Numbered from the stretch's first letter, positions 16,653-25,441 are shown. The stretch is 64,000 bases of DNA from Natrinema marinum (GCF_024296685.1 NZ_CP100763.1:3658001-3722000); one strand, 5' to 3'. The notes: generated by a model from the letters alone, not told the origin. Made by a program: numbers and translations.

Positions 16653-17762
16653 ATGGACTCCCTTCTCGTCTACGGTTCCTACGGCTACACGGGACGGCTG
16701 ATCGCCCGCGAGGCCGTCGCGCGAGGCGGTTCGCCCGTCGTCGCGGGCCGCGACGGCCGCGCGGTCACCGAGCAGGCCGACCGGCTCGGCGTCGAAGGGC
16801 GGACGTTCGACCTCGAGTCGGACGCGCTCCGCGCTCAGCTCGCGTCGTTCGATGCCGTCCTCAACTGTGCGGGACCGTTCGTCGAGACGGCCGGGCCGCT
16901 GGTTGCCGCCTGCCTCGAGACGGAGACGGACTATCTGGACATTACCGGCGAGTTCTCCGTCTTCGAGTGTCTCCGCCAGCGCGACGCCGCGGCCCGCGAT
17001 GCGGGAGTCACTCTCCTTCCCGGCGTCGGCTTCGACGTCGTCCCGTCGGACTGTCTGGCGGCGTTTCTCGCCGAGCAGCTCCCCGAGGCCGACCAGTTAC
17101 GGCTCGGGATCAGAGGCGGCGGCGGCCTCTCGCGGGGCACCGCGAAGACGCTCGTCGAACACCTCGGCAGCGGCGGGGTCGTGCGCCGAAACGGCCGGCT
17201 CATTCAGGTTCCCACCGCTTTCCGAACGCGCGAGATTGACTTCGGCGACGGCCCCGAACACGCCGTCACGATCCCCTGGGGCGACGTGGTCACCGCGGCT
17301 CACTCCACCGGTATCGAGTCCGTCGAGGTCTACGCCGCCGCGCCGTCGTGGGCGACGAAGGGGCTCTCAGCCGTCGGCTCGCTGGGGTGGCTCCTCGAGC
17401 GCCGGCCGGCCGAACGGCTGCTCGAGCGGCTGATCGACGCCCGCGTCGACGGGCCGGACGAGCGCGCCTTGGCGACCGGCAGCGCCGTCGTCTGGGGGGA
17501 GGTCACCGATCGGGCCACCGGCCGACGGGCGCGGGCCCGGCTGCACACGCCGAACCCGTACGCGCTGACCGCCGAATCGGCCGTGACGGCCGCCGAACGC
17601 GTCCTCGAGCGAGGGGGTCAGGTCCCGGACGGGTTCCAGACGCCCGCGTCGGCCTTCGGGAGCGAGTTCGCACTCGAGCTCGCGGGGACGGAGCGCGAAC
17701 TGGTGGACGCGCCGGAGGCGTCGGGCGAACCGGGCGGGTCGGTCGTCACGTCCGACGACTGA
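16653..17762 (+). CDS. Saccharopine dehydrogenase-like NAD(P)-binding protein
   Basis: 369 residues. LVYGSYGYTGRLIAREAVARG at the start is the Rossmann motif of the saccharopine-dehydrogenase-like/trans-acting enoyl reductase family. DAVLNCAGPFVETAGPLVAAC and TDYLDITGE follow in the conserved order, then LLPGVGFDVVPSDC. Family members include lipid enoyl reductases and many proteins of unknown activity, so a true lysine-pathway role is unlikely. It has no membrane segments except a weak hydrophobic patch near SAVGSLGWLL. Confidence 0.85.
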   Translation: MDSLLVYGSYGYTGRLIAREAVARGGSPVVAGRDGRAVTEQADRLGVEGRTFDLESDALRAQLASFDAVLNCAGPFVETAGPLVAACLETETDYLDITGEFSVFECLRQRDAAARDAGVTLLPGVGFDVVPSDCLAAFLAEQLPEADQLRLGIRGGGGLSRGTAKTLVEHLGSGGVVRRNGRLIQVPTAFRTREIDFGDGPEHAVTIPWGDVVTAAHSTGIESVEVYAAAPSWATKGLSAVGSLGWLLERRPAERLLERLIDARVDGPDERALATGSAVVWGEVTDRATGRRARARLHTPNPYALTAESAVTAAERVLERGGQVPDGFQTPASAFGSEFALELAGTERELVDAPEASGEPGGSVVTSDD

Positions 17763-17819
17763 GATCGAGCGTCCGTTCGGCTGGCAAGATTTTTATTCAT
17801 GATTGCTGTCAATAGATAT

Positions 17820-18227
17820 ATGTCTCCCGACTCACAGTCTCTCCGCGATCGATTTCGCGACGATCTATCGTCCGGTTCCACACCGGTCTTGCTCACGGCG
17901 GTCCCGATCGCGATGGCCGTCGGACTCGGGAGCACGTGGTACACACACGAGGTCGCCGGCGGTTTTCTGCTGCTCGTGACGATCGGCGTCCTCGTCCCCT
18001 CCGCACACGAACACTACATGCCGCAGGATCGGTCCTGGTCGCGTGACGTGACGTGGACGATCGCCGCTTCGGCCGTCGCCAGCGGATTGTTCGCGGGCAG
18101 TTATCTCCTTGCCGGCATCCTCCTGTCCGATGCCACCGCCACAGCGGTGGTCGCTTTCGTTGCGACGTACCTCTGTGGCTGGACGATGCTTCGACTGCTC
18201 GCACGCAGCGATAGCGGCGGTGCGTAA
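17820..18227 (+). CDS. Small membrane protein with four predicted helices
   Basis: 135 residues. After a charged N terminus come hydrophobic stretches at about residues 20-36 (VLLTAVPIAMAVGLG), 43-58 (GGFLLLVTIGVLVP), 78-105 (IAASAVASGLFAGSYLLAGIL) and 108-125 (TAVVAFVATYLCGWTM). No known family is recognised. The ATG at 17820 is preferred over 17799 because TTTTTATT lies about 30 bases before it, which fits a leaderless haloarchaeal start. It is followed three bases later by another small membrane gene, probably one transcript. Confidence 0.6.
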   Translation: MSPDSQSLRDRFRDDLSSGSTPVLLTAVPIAMAVGLGSTWYTHEVAGGFLLLVTIGVLVPSAHEHYMPQDRSWSRDVTWTIAASAVASGLFAGSYLLAGILLSDATATAVVAFVATYLCGWTMLRLLARSDSGGA

Positions 18228-18230
18228 CCC

Positions 18231-18416
18231 GTGTCCCGGCACGTCCTGCTTTCGATCGTCCTGTGGGCGGGGTTCGCTTTCGTCGTGATCGCCGGTGTCG
18301 AAGTGATCGTATTCGGACGGTTCGAGTGGATCAAAGCCGTTCCCAGCGCGATCGGTCTGGGAATCGGGCTCGCGTTCGCAGAGAGAGTAGCCCCGGTTCA
18401 TCGCTCCGGGTCGTGA
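18231..18416 (+). CDS. Small two-helix membrane protein
   Basis: 61 residues from a GTG start, three bases after the preceding stop, which suggests translational coupling. Two hydrophobic stretches are seen, LLSIVLWAGFAFVVIAGVEVIVFG and AVPSAIGLGIGLAFA. No family is recognised. Pairing with the upstream membrane protein suggests a small complex. Confidence 0.5.
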   Translation: MSRHVLLSIVLWAGFAFVVIAGVEVIVFGRFEWIKAVPSAIGLGIGLAFAERVAPVHRSGS

Positions 18417-18434
18417 GGGCCCCGAATCGGGCCC

Positions 18435-19307
18435 TCATCGGTAACAGGCGTCCTCGACGCGCTCGTCGTACAGCCGCGCGAGTCGATCCGTGACGCGACC
18501 GCCGCCGATCGGCTCGCCGTCGAGCGTCGTTATCGGCCGCAGTTCCCAGGTCCGATTGGTCAGAAACGCCTCGTCGGCCGCGAGCACGTCAGCCGGCTCG
18601 TATCGCCCCTCGTGAACCGGAACGCCGGCCTCTCGAGCCAACTCGAGGACGAGTTCCCGCGTGATCCCCAGCAACACGGGCCCGTCGGTCGTCGGCGTGT
18701 GCAACGCGCCGTCGCGGACGAAAAACAGGTTGCTCGTCGCGCCCTCCGCGATTCGCCCCTCGAGGTCGCACATGAGTGCCTCGTCGGCGTCATCGCCGAG
18801 TTCCGTGCGCGCGAGGATGCCGTTGAGATAGTTGTGCGTCTTCGCCGCGGCCGGAATCGCCTCGTCCGGGACGCGCCGCGTCTCGACCGTCTCGACGGCC
18901 GCCGGGCTGTCCCAGACGGGTTTGCCCTCGAGCCCGCCGCGGGGGAGCGGTTTGACGTAGACGACCACCGTCGGATCGACCGCGGGCTGGGGGGTGAGTT
19001 TCCCCGGCTGGACGCCGCGGGTGATCGAGAGCCGGACGTAGGCGTCCGCGAGGTCGTTCGCCGCCAGCGTCTCGTCGATCCGCTCACGGAGGTCGTCGCT
19101 CGTCAGTCCGTGCTCGAGCGAGAGAGTTTCGCAGGTCCGCTCCAAGCGCTCGAGGTGGCGGTCCCACGCGAAGACCGTGCCGCCGTAGGCCCGCAGCGTC
19201 TCGAAGGCGGCGTCGCCGTAGCGGAAGCCACGGTCGTCGACGCTGACGGTCGCCTCGCTGGCGGGAACGAGTTCGTCGTCGACGTGATACAGCAGGTCGT
19301 CGGTCAT
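18435..19307 (-). CDS. pabC: Class IV aminotransferase, probable aminodeoxychorismate lyase PabC
   Basis: 290 residues of the class IV PLP fold. Lys156 in AAAKTHNYLNGI is the expected Schiff-base lysine, and DRGFRYGDAAFETLRAY is the N-terminal family motif. GATSNLFFV and GITRELVLELA bind the cofactor phosphate. Branched-chain aminotransferases look similar, but pabA and pabB follow on the same strand two kilobases away, so 4-amino-4-deoxychorismate lyase (to 4-aminobenzoate) is the best guess. The intervening 19.3-21.3 kb stretch looks inserted and probably broke a pabB-pabA-pabC operon. Confidence 0.8.
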   Translation of the reverse strand: MTDDLLYHVDDELVPASEATVSVDDRGFRYGDAAFETLRAYGGTVFAWDRHLERLERTCETLSLEHGLTSDDLRERIDETLAANDLADAYVRLSITRGVQPGKLTPQPAVDPTVVVYVKPLPRGGLEGKPVWDSPAAVETVETRRVPDEAIPAAAKTHNYLNGILARTELGDDADEALMCDLEGRIAEGATSNLFFVRDGALHTPTTDGPVLLGITRELVLELAREAGVPVHEGRYEPADVLAADEAFLTNRTWELRPITTLDGEPIGGGRVTDRLARLYDERVEDACYR

Positions 19308-19353
19308 GGTACCCTCGAGTCGTCGGTATCTCGTCGTGGCACTCGGAGCGGTA

Positions 19354-19515
19354 TCAAGCTACGGTCTCCCGCTCGAGGGCGTCGACTTCGGCCGTCGATA
19401 CGGCCTCGATTCGCCCCTCGGTCGGATTCTCGTGTCCGTACACACGGATTTCTACGTCGTCGTTTTTGATGTTCTCGAGTAGCTTATACGGCCCTGAGCG
19501 GGGACTTTTCGTCAC
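19354..19515 (-). CDS. Small basic/acidic protein, possibly Sm-like
   Basis: 53 residues from a GTG start. The sequence YKLLENIKNDDVEIRVYGHE followed by NPTEGRIEAVSTAEVDALE has the rhythm of an LSm/Hfq fold (helix-like start, strand ending in a charged turn, then EGRIEAV like the second strand of Sm motif 1). This is only a resemblance; many haloarchaeal small proteins have such patterns. Codon use is good for this genome and the frame is preceded by GATAAT about 45 bases upstream. Without homology data it stays hypothetical. Confidence 0.5.
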   Translation of the reverse strand: MTKSPRSGPYKLLENIKNDDVEIRVYGHENPTEGRIEAVSTAEVDALERETVA

Positions 19516-19559
19516 CCGATCTGAGAACCGACTGTTCTCGCGGGGGGATTATCGGTTGC

Positions 19560-19592
19560 TATGCACACGACGAGTCGTGACTCGTGTGCATA
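19560..19592. promoter_or_regulatory. Perfect 11-base inverted repeat at the edge of the foreign patch
   Basis: TATGCACACGA at 19560-19570 and TCGTGTGCATA at 19582-19592 are exact reverse complements with an 11-base spacer. It lies between the 53-residue gene (start 19515) and the 3' end of the low-G+C membrane gene. It could be a bidirectional terminator, an operator or a mobile-element end. Confidence 0.5.
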
Positions 19593-19652
19593 TTCGGGAA
19601 TCGGATTCTGTCGACGTGCAACCCGAGGGGGAGAGGATAGAAGTTGGTAGAG

Positions 19653-20384
19653 TTACTTCGTCTCAGACTTTGCTCTTTTTTCCCTCAGCCAGGTGGATAA
19701 GTTCTCTTTTATATAGACAATCAGTCCAGAAATTAGGGCGACAGCTGAAATACTTCCAATTATAACAGACATCACAAATATAATCATAGACGTAACAAAT
19801 GCACTAGTAGGTAGCATCATTATTGCGTTTTTAAGCGATAATGTTCCTACAGCCACCAATTCATAATTCTTAGGCAACCATATCAGACCATTCGATGAAA
19901 TAATAATAGAAATAAATGATAAGAATAGGAGGATGACTGCGAGTTTAATATCAGACATAACTCTCCCATCTAAGAATTCAAATCCATACAAAATCGCCCC
20001 CAGAACAAAAAATCCAATAATTGTTAGTGGGACTATTTGGAGGATTGAGTTTTGATCGAGAATCAGCCATCCAATTGACCAAAATAGGAGATAATAGGAT
20101 AACGAGAACAGTATTAATTCAATATTTTTAACTCGTAAGTGTGCTCGCATGAGTTCAAATTTCCCTCCAAGTCTCTGCGTCATCTCCTTGTATATCAAAT
20201 ATGTTAGCAGAGCCACAATTAATAACGAGCCCCCATGTCCATATCCTAAATACTTCTCTGTAAGGCCCACATCGCTACCCTGAAGATCATGAGTATAGAC
20301 CGCAGTTGCAGCGAACACGCCCAAAACAAGAAATAATTCTGAAGTATCTTTGATGAACTCAGATAGGTCGAAATCAGTTCCCAT
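19653..20384 (-). CDS. Low-G+C membrane protein of unknown function
   Basis: 243 residues from ATG 20384, or 251 from an ATG at 20408. The DNA is strikingly AT-rich against its neighbours (runs such as aataattgt and taataataga), a sign of recent transfer. The protein has about six hydrophobic helices, among them LFLVLGVFAATAVY, SLLIVALLTYLIY, LILFSLSYYLLFWSIGW, IVPLTIIGFFVLGAILYGF, LAVILLFLSFISIIIS and a last one near MIIFVMSVIIGSISAVALI. A cytoplasmic basic tail (WLREKRAKSETK) follows. No family is recognised. Accessory defence or immunity functions are often encoded by such orphans, but nothing here proves that. Confidence 0.7.
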   Translation of the reverse strand: MGTDFDLSEFIKDTSELFLVLGVFAATAVYTHDLQGSDVGLTEKYLGYGHGGSLLIVALLTYLIYKEMTQRLGGKFELMRAHLRVKNIELILFSLSYYLLFWSIGWLILDQNSILQIVPLTIIGFFVLGAILYGFEFLDGRVMSDIKLAVILLFLSFISIIISSNGLIWLPKNYELVAVGTLSLKNAIMMLPTSAFVTSMIIFVMSVIIGSISAVALISGLIVYIKENLSTWLREKRAKSETK

Positions 20385-20408
20385 CGTGTATACTACCCAG
20401 AAACTCAT

Positions 20409-20958
20409 TTCAGGGATAATAAATCTACATCACGCGAGATTCCTCCGAACAGGCAAGGATCTCAATCGACTCGATTTTCTGACCCCGTCTAAGCGTTTCC
20501 GCTAGTTCTGGTTAGCATGGTCCCACCCATACCTACCACCGCTGTAGCGTCTCTGTATCGGCCGACATCGGCCAGTTCGACTTACCGCCAGCGCGGCGCG
20601 CGCTCTGCGCGCCGCGCAATTGCCTTGCCCCCTTAGGGGCACGCGTTTTTGCACACAACACAGCCAAGCCATCGTTTGGGCCCGTTTTCTGGATCGCCAT
20701 CGCAGACTCTAACCAGTCAATATCCTAACGTTCTTTAGGATAGATTGCGTACCGCACGGATGCGCACGAAAGTGCGCTGAGCCGGAGTCCTGCCACCAAG
20801 CTAGCACTCCGGCTCACACACGGCCCCCGCGTCGCGGGAGCAATCCACCGTTGGCGTTGGCGAAATAAAGAAGTGCCGACGTCCGCCGACCAGTCGCGAC
20901 CGTCGTCGACTCGCTCGCCGGGTTGTCTCCGCCGCGTCGGGGCCACAGACCCAAACCC
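20409..20958. other. Non-coding 550-base stretch of the foreign patch
   Basis: I see no gene. The left 180 bases are unremarkable. The right part carries the hairpin cluster listed separately, a TTTTT run after the second hairpin (near 20646), and ordinary sequence leading to the zinc-ribbon gene. Short frames on the minus strand here (for example 20814-20996) have a non-protein composition. Confidence 0.5.
20591..20838. ncRNA. Cluster of six perfect hairpins, candidate structured RNA or mobile-element remnant
   Basis: Exact stems are: 20591-20601 with 20607-20617 (11 bp, GC only); 20626-20631 with 20636-20641 (6 bp, followed by a T run); 20721-20728 with 20735-20742 (TATCCTAA/TTAGGATA); 20762-20767 with 20772-20777 (GCGCAC, GAAA tetraloop, GTGCGC); 20778-20788 with 20806-20816 (11 bp); 20826-20831 with 20833-20838. 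Stems four and five abut exactly. The density of stems and a GNRA loop suggest a folded RNA. An IS200/IS605 end with its guide RNA is an alternative, but no tnpA or tnpB is present. Confidence 0.4.
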
Positions 20959-21138
20959 ATGGACTCGAGTATCACCATCCACTGCACCTGTGGCACAGCC
21001 GTTCGTCTCGAGACGACGGCCGACCCGGTCGGCTGTCCTGACTGCGAGACGACGTACGAACTGACGCTGGTCGAACACTCCGACGATCACGATGCATCCA
21101 GCACTCGCTACGGCACTCACGTGTATCGCGGCCCGTGA
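20959..21138 (+). CDS. Small CxC...CxxC zinc-ribbon protein
   Basis: 59 residues starting MDSSITIHCTCGTAVRLE. The cysteines in HCTCG and GCPDCET make a one-knuckle zinc ribbon, typical of tiny haloarchaeal proteins of unknown role. Its 3' end overlaps the next gene by 47 bases in another frame. Upstream frames to 20923 lack protein character, so the ATG at 20959 is chosen. Confidence 0.6.
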   Translation: MDSSITIHCTCGTAVRLETTADPVGCPDCETTYELTLVEHSDDHDASSTRYGTHVYRGP

Positions 21139-21310
21139 GGACCGCGCCGTGACGGGCCTGCCGCCCCTCTCCCAGACGGTGGATATCGAGGCCCTCACCG
21201 CGGTCCTCGAGTCGAACCCGACCGCCACCGTTCGCTTCGAGTACGAGGGCTACCGAGTCGTGCTCGGTCCCGGCTCTGACGCGGTCACGGTGATCGATCG
21301 GGACCGGTGA
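21092..21310 (+). CDS. HalOD1-type output-domain protein
   Basis: 72 residues. GLPPLSQTVDIEALTAVLES followed by ATVRFEYEGYRVVLG and DAVTVID fits the halobacterial output domain HalOD1, a small module of unknown biochemical role common in haloarchaea. The start ATG at 21092 gives the usual leading helix (LATALTCIAARED); a GTG at 21149 would remove both that helix and the 47-base overlap with the zinc-ribbon gene. It is convergent with pabA, 43 bases away. Confidence 0.65.
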   Translation: MHPALATALTCIAAREDRAVTGLPPLSQTVDIEALTAVLESNPTATVRFEYEGYRVVLGPGSDAVTVIDRDR

Positions 21311-21353
21311 CGGCCCGCCGATCGCCCCCTGAGCGCCGATCCGGCCGGCCCGA

Positions 21354-22043
21354 TCACTCGTCGGCTCGAGCCGCGAACCGACAGAAGTTCGCGATCATCC
21401 GCTTGCCGAGTTCGAGCGAAATCTCCTCGCCGGTGCCGTCGTCGCTCGAGTCGGTCGCCGCCGCGTGCTCGCGCGTGAGGATGCTCTCGGGGTGAAACTG
21501 CACGCCGATGTGGGGCCGCTCGCGGTGGCGGACCGCCATCAGAACGCCGCGCTCGTCGGTTGTCCGGGCGGTCTCCTCGAGCGTGGCCGGAAGGTCGGCG
21601 CGCTCGACCGCCAGCGAGTGATAGCGACCCACCTGAAACGTCTCCGGAAGGCCCTCGAAGACCCCGTCGCCGTCGTGGCCGATCGTCGAGGGCTTCCCGT
21701 GGACCACCTCGGGCGCGTGGACGACCGGGGCACCGTTGGCCGCACACAGCGCCTGATGACCGAGACAGACCCCGAGGATGGGGTACTCGGTCTCGGCGAA
21801 CAGCGGGATCGAAATCCCCGCCTCCCGCGGGGTTCCCGGCCCCGGCGAGACGACGATGCCGGTCGGCTCGAGGTCGCGGACGCCCGCGAGATCGATCTCG
21901 TCGTTGCGACGGACGATCACCTCGTTTGCGACCTCTCCCACGTACTGGACCAGATTGTAGACGAACGAATCGTAGTTGTCGATGACGAGCAACCGGTCGC
22001 TGCGCTCGCTCGCCGGCTCACGGCTACCGTGCTCGTCACTCAC
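21354..22043 (-). CDS. pabA: Aminodeoxychorismate/anthranilate synthase glutamine amidotransferase
   Basis: 229 residues. [17 protein letters not shown] is the class I glutamine amidotransferase start. [10 protein letters not shown] carries the nucleophilic cysteine, and QFHPESIL supplies His and Glu of the triad. It passes ammonia from glutamine to the chorismate-binding subunit. The GTG at 22043 overlaps the pabB stop by eight bases, which indicates coupled translation. An acidic insert ([10 protein letters not shown]) near the C terminus is a haloarchaeal feature. TrpG is the main alternative; the pabB partner decides the call. Confidence 0.88.
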   Translation of the reverse strand: MSDEHGSREPASERSDRLLVIDNYDSFVYNLVQYVGEVANEVIVRRNDEIDLAGVRDLEPTGIVVSPGPGTPREAGISIPLFAETEYPILGVCLGHQALCAANGAPVVHAPEVVHGKPSTIGHDGDGVFEGLPETFQVGRYHSLAVERADLPATLEETARTTDERGVLMAVRHRERPHIGVQFHPESILTREHAAATDSSDDGTGEEISLELGKRMIANFCRFAARADE

Positions 22044-23619
22044 GGTTCTCACCTCTCTCGGCCTCGAGTCCCAGTTCCGCGCGCTCGCCTAACGCCTCGT
22101 CGACCGCGGTGATGAGCGCGCGAGCCTTGGCCAGGGTTTCGTCGTACTCGCGTTCGGGGTCCGAGTCGTGGACGATGCCCGCGCCGACCCGCAGGTGGTA
22201 CTCGTCGGCGTGGCGGACCAGCGTCCGGATGACGATGTTCAGCGTCGCGCGGCCGTCGAACCCGAACAGTCCCACGCTGCCAGTGTAGGGGCCACGTCGG
22301 GTCGCCTCGAGTTCGTCGATGATCTCCATCGTCCGCGGCTTGGGCGCGCCGGTGATCGTCCCGCCGGGGAAGACCGCCGCGATCGCGTCGGACAGCGTCG
22401 CGTCGGCGCGGAGCCGACCGGTCACGTTCGAGACGAGGTGCATCACCTCGGCGTAGCGGTCGATCCGGCGGTACTCCGCGACGTCGACCGACCCGTACGC
22501 ACAGACCGTCCCGAGGTCGTTGCGCTCGAGGTCGACCAACATCGCGTGCTCGGCGCGTTCCTTCTCGTCGGCCAGCAGATCGTCCTCGAGCGCGGCGTCT
22601 TCCGCGGCCGTCTCGCCGCGCGGCCGCGTCCCCGCGATGGGTTCGGTTCGGACGAACTCGCCGTCACGCTCGAGCAACAGTTCGGGACTCGCGCTCACCA
22701 GATCGGCCGCCCGGAACTCGAGCAGACAGGAGTAGGGGGCCGGATTGACCCGTCGCAGGGCGTCGTAGGCCGCGACGGGGTGGACCGCCGCGGGCGCGAC
22801 CAGTCGCTGTGAGATGTTCGCCTGAAAGGTGTCGCCGTCGCGGACGTACTCTTTGACTCGACGCACGCGCTCGGCGAAGGCCGCGCGGCCGCAGTCGCTC
22901 TCGAAGGTCGCCTCGGGGCTCGAGACTGGCGGGTCGCCGATTTCAGGATCGCCCTCGCGGATCGCCCGGGCCAGTTCGAGCGCCCGGTCACGGCCGCGTT
23001 CGTAGGCCGCCTCGAGGTCGGCGGCCGTCGGCGCCGGCCCCCGCTCGCTGCCCGCGATTCGGGGACAGGCCGTGATCCGCAGCGTCACCGCGCCGTCGGT
23101 CGGCCCCTCCCAGGCGGCCAGCCGGTCGTAGACCGCGGTCTCGAGTCGCGGCAGTCCGCGGTCGTCGACGGCCGACTCGGGCAGGGCCTCGAGTTCGCGG
23201 GCCACGTCGTAGGAGAGCCAGCCGATGGCCCCACAGGGGTAGGGCACGTCGCAGTCGCCGCGGAGGAGCCGGTCGCCGGCGAGCAGCCCCTCGAGGGCGG
23301 CGAGCGTTGGCGACTGCCCGTCCCCCTCCGCTCGCGAGATGGCGTCGGCACTGACGGTGAGTCGGTCGATCGGATCGACGCCGAAGTAGCCCCAGCCGGG
23401 TTGACCGCCGGTCGTCTCGAGGAAGACGCCGCCGTCGGCGTCGCCGTCGCGGGCGCGACGGTAGGCGAGAAACGGATCGTCGACGGTCGCCCGAACCTCG
23501 ACCGGAACCCGGTGTCCGGCGCGCGTCGAGACGTCACGGTCGGTCGCCGCGTCGCCGTCGGGGTCGCGGGCGGCGGCGCGAAACGAATCGAGCGTCGTGA
23601 CGACGCGCGGATCGCTCAT
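22036..23619 (-). CDS. pabB: Chorismate-binding aminodeoxychorismate synthase component I
   Basis: 527 residues. The C-terminal chorismate-binding domain is clear: [82 protein letters not shown] and [27 protein letters not shown] is the PabB form of that loop, but [10 protein letters not shown] has Ala where many PabB proteins have a catalytic Lys (PIKGT), a TrpE-like feature. Start [10 protein letters not shown] at 23619 is chosen; the longer open frame upstream is compositionally spurious. It forms an operon with pabA by eight-base overlap. Confidence 0.87.
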   Translation of the reverse strand: MSDPRVVTTLDSFRAAARDPDGDAATDRDVSTRAGHRVPVEVRATVDDPFLAYRRARDGDADGGVFLETTGGQPGWGYFGVDPIDRLTVSADAISRAEGDGQSPTLAALEGLLAGDRLLRGDCDVPYPCGAIGWLSYDVARELEALPESAVDDRGLPRLETAVYDRLAAWEGPTDGAVTLRITACPRIAGSERGPAPTAADLEAAYERGRDRALELARAIREGDPEIGDPPVSSPEATFESDCGRAAFAERVRRVKEYVRDGDTFQANISQRLVAPAAVHPVAAYDALRRVNPAPYSCLLEFRAADLVSASPELLLERDGEFVRTEPIAGTRPRGETAAEDAALEDDLLADEKERAEHAMLVDLERNDLGTVCAYGSVDVAEYRRIDRYAEVMHLVSNVTGRLRADATLSDAIAAVFPGGTITGAPKPRTMEIIDELEATRRGPYTGSVGLFGFDGRATLNIVIRTLVRHADEYHLRVGAGIVHDSDPEREYDETLAKARALITAVDEALGERAELGLEAERGENRE

Positions 23620-23812
23620 ATCTCGCCGGTCGGGATGGGCGGGTAATCCTCTTGCGATTTCGGGGCCTTCGGTGGCCGTCACCGCGGCGAGCCCGATACC
23701 GAAAGCGGCGCTTCCGGCACTCACAGCGCAGCGAAACGGCGGGGAGTCCACACGCGAGAACGAGTCGGAGAGTGTCGGTCGCGGTCCGGGACCGCGGGGC
23801 GGCGCGAGTCGG

Positions 23813-24553
23813 TTACCGGACTTCGGCGCGGTCGATCCAGCCCTGAATGCGCGTCTCGGAGATGTCGGTCTCGTCGGCCAGGTCGGCGGCGTCTGCGACG
23901 GCGAGTTCGCCGACGGTTTCGACACCCGCACCGGCGAGCCGATCGGCGTAGGCCGGGCCGATGCCCTTGATCGAGTCGACCGGCTCCTGGTTGGTCGGCT
24001 CCGGTTCGGGCTCGGCGTCGGCCGCGTCTGTCTCCGGCTCCGTCTCCGTCTCGGCTTCCGCGTCACCGCCCTCGTCGTCGGCGTCCGGTTCGGGCTCGGC
24101 GTCGGCGGGCTCAGTCGTCGTCTCGGCCTCGTCTGCGTCCGATTCGGTCGTCGCTTCCGCCTCGGCTGCATCGGCGTCACCGGTCTCCGGTTCGGCCTCT
24201 TCGACCGGCGGTTCTCCCTCGGAGAGATCGGGCGTCTTTTCGGCCGTCGGTGCCGCGTCGTCCGTCTCCGGTCCGGCCGCTTCCGCCGGCTCAGCGCCCT
24301 CCTCCGGGGCGTCCGTCGGCTCCGTCAGCGACTCCGTCGATCCCGCCGAACTCGAGCCGCTGGCCGCCGATTGGGGCGGCTCGGCGGCCCGTCCCTCTGC
24401 CGGTTCGCTTCGATCGGTGCCGGCGGTGGGTCCGTTGCCCTCGTCCGTCGACCGTTCCCGTTCGACCGTTACCCCGACCTCTCGAGCGCCTCCGCGCTCC
24501 GAGTCCGACTCGTCGAATCCCAACAGGGACTTCAGCTTTTGGAGGATTGCCAT
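23813..24553 (-). CDS. Acidic protein with C-terminal helix-hairpin-helix domain
   Basis: 246 residues. After [20 protein letters not shown] comes a roughly 160-residue low-complexity region rich in Glu, Ala, Pro, Thr and Asp, probably disordered. The last 60 residues, [20 protein letters not shown] to [12 protein letters not shown], are a helix-hairpin-helix domain (GIGPxYxxxLxxAGV) like those in haloarchaeal DNA-binding or ribosome-linked proteins. It may tether DNA to another partner through its N-terminal helix. It sits between aroE and pabB on the same strand. Confidence 0.78.
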   Translation of the reverse strand: MAILQKLKSLLGFDESDSERGGAREVGVTVERERSTDEGNGPTAGTDRSEPAEGRAAEPPQSAASGSSSAGSTESLTEPTDAPEEGAEPAEAAGPETDDAAPTAEKTPDLSEGEPPVEEAEPETGDADAAEAEATTESDADEAETTTEPADAEPEPDADDEGGDAEAETETEPETDAADAEPEPEPTNQEPVDSIKGIGPAYADRLAGAGVETVGELAVADAADLADETDISETRIQGWIDRAEVR

Positions 24554-24637
24554 TATCTCGATGTAGTCGGCTCCAACACTTAAATTCGCCTGATACTGTC
24601 GCCGGGGCCAGGATCGAGGCCGCCGCTCGCGATCCCC

Positions 24638-25441
24638 TCAGAGCCGCGAACGGAGCGCCTCGTTCATGACCGCGACCGGGGCGTCCCGGCCGGTCCAGAT
24701 CTCGAACGCCTCGACGCCCTGATAGAGCAACATCCACGCGCCGTCGACGGTCGTTGCCCCGGCAGCGGCCGCCTCACGCAGCAGTCGCGTCTCGAGGGGG
24801 CGGTAGACCGCGTCGAGGACGGCCAACTCGTCGTGGAGCGCGTCGGCCGGCACCGGGGAGACGTCCTCTTCCATGCCGACGCTCGTGGCGTTGACCAGCA
24901 CGTCCGCCTCCGGCACTAGCGTCTCGAGCTCCGCGAGGCCGTGGCCGGTCGCGCTGGGGACTTCCTCGGCCAGCTCGCGGGCTTTCGGCTCGGTCCGGTT
25001 GGCGATCGCGACCGTCGCGCCGGCGTCGGCGAGTCCGAACGCGACCGCCCGACCCGCCCCGCCGGCACCGACGACGATCGCTCGCGCTCCCTCGAGCGTC
25101 ACGTCGTGATCGCGCAGCGCACGCAGCGCGCCGACGGCGTCGGTGTTGTACCCCGTCGGCGGCCCCGACCCGGAGAAGTCGATCGTGTTGACCGCGCCGA
25201 TCCGGGTCGCCAGGTCCTCGGGGGCGACGATCTCGAGGGCGTCCTGTTTGAACGGGATCGTCACGTTCAGCCCCGCAACCCCGAGCGCGTCGGCGCCGTG
25301 GATCGCGTCGGCGATCTCTTCGGGATCGGGTTCGAAGGTGACGTAGCGCGCCTCGAGTCCGAGTTCGTTGTAGGCGGCCTCGTGTAGCGGCGGCGACAGC
25401 GAGTGCCCCACCGGGTTACCGAGGAGCCCGTAGACGTCCAT
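24638..25441 (-). CDS. aroE: Shikimate dehydrogenase
   Basis: 267 residues. [21 protein letters not shown] is the substrate-binding start, and [11 protein letters not shown] carries the catalytic lysine. GAVNTIDF and GYNTDAVGA bind shikimate. [18 protein letters not shown] is the NADP motif, and NATSVGM plus [15 protein letters not shown] close the fold. It reduces 3-dehydroshikimate to shikimate with NADPH in the pathway leading to chorismate, the substrate of PabB encoded nearby. Internal ATGs at 25447 and 25459 would add two or six residues; the 25441 start matches the family best. Confidence 0.92.
   Translation of the reverse strand: MDVYGLLGNPVGHSLSPPLHEAAYNELGLEARYVTFEPDPEEIADAIHGADALGVAGLNVTIPFKQDALEIVAPEDLATRIGAVNTIDFSGSGPPTGYNTDAVGALRALRDHDVTLEGARAIVVGAGGAGRAVAFGLADAGATVAIANRTEPKARELAEEVPSATGHGLAELETLVPEADVLVNATSVGMEEDVSPVPADALHDELAVLDAVYRPLETRLLREAAAAGATTVDGAWMLLYQGVEAFEIWTGRDAPVAVMNEALRSRL

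Noticed and set aside
20409-20958. Possible insertion sequence in the foreign patch
   Set aside because: No transposase or terminal repeats with target duplication were found, only hairpins.
20725-21228. A 167-codon minus-strand frame in the foreign patch
   Set aside because: It runs through the hairpins and two better genes on the other strand and has no protein-like pattern.
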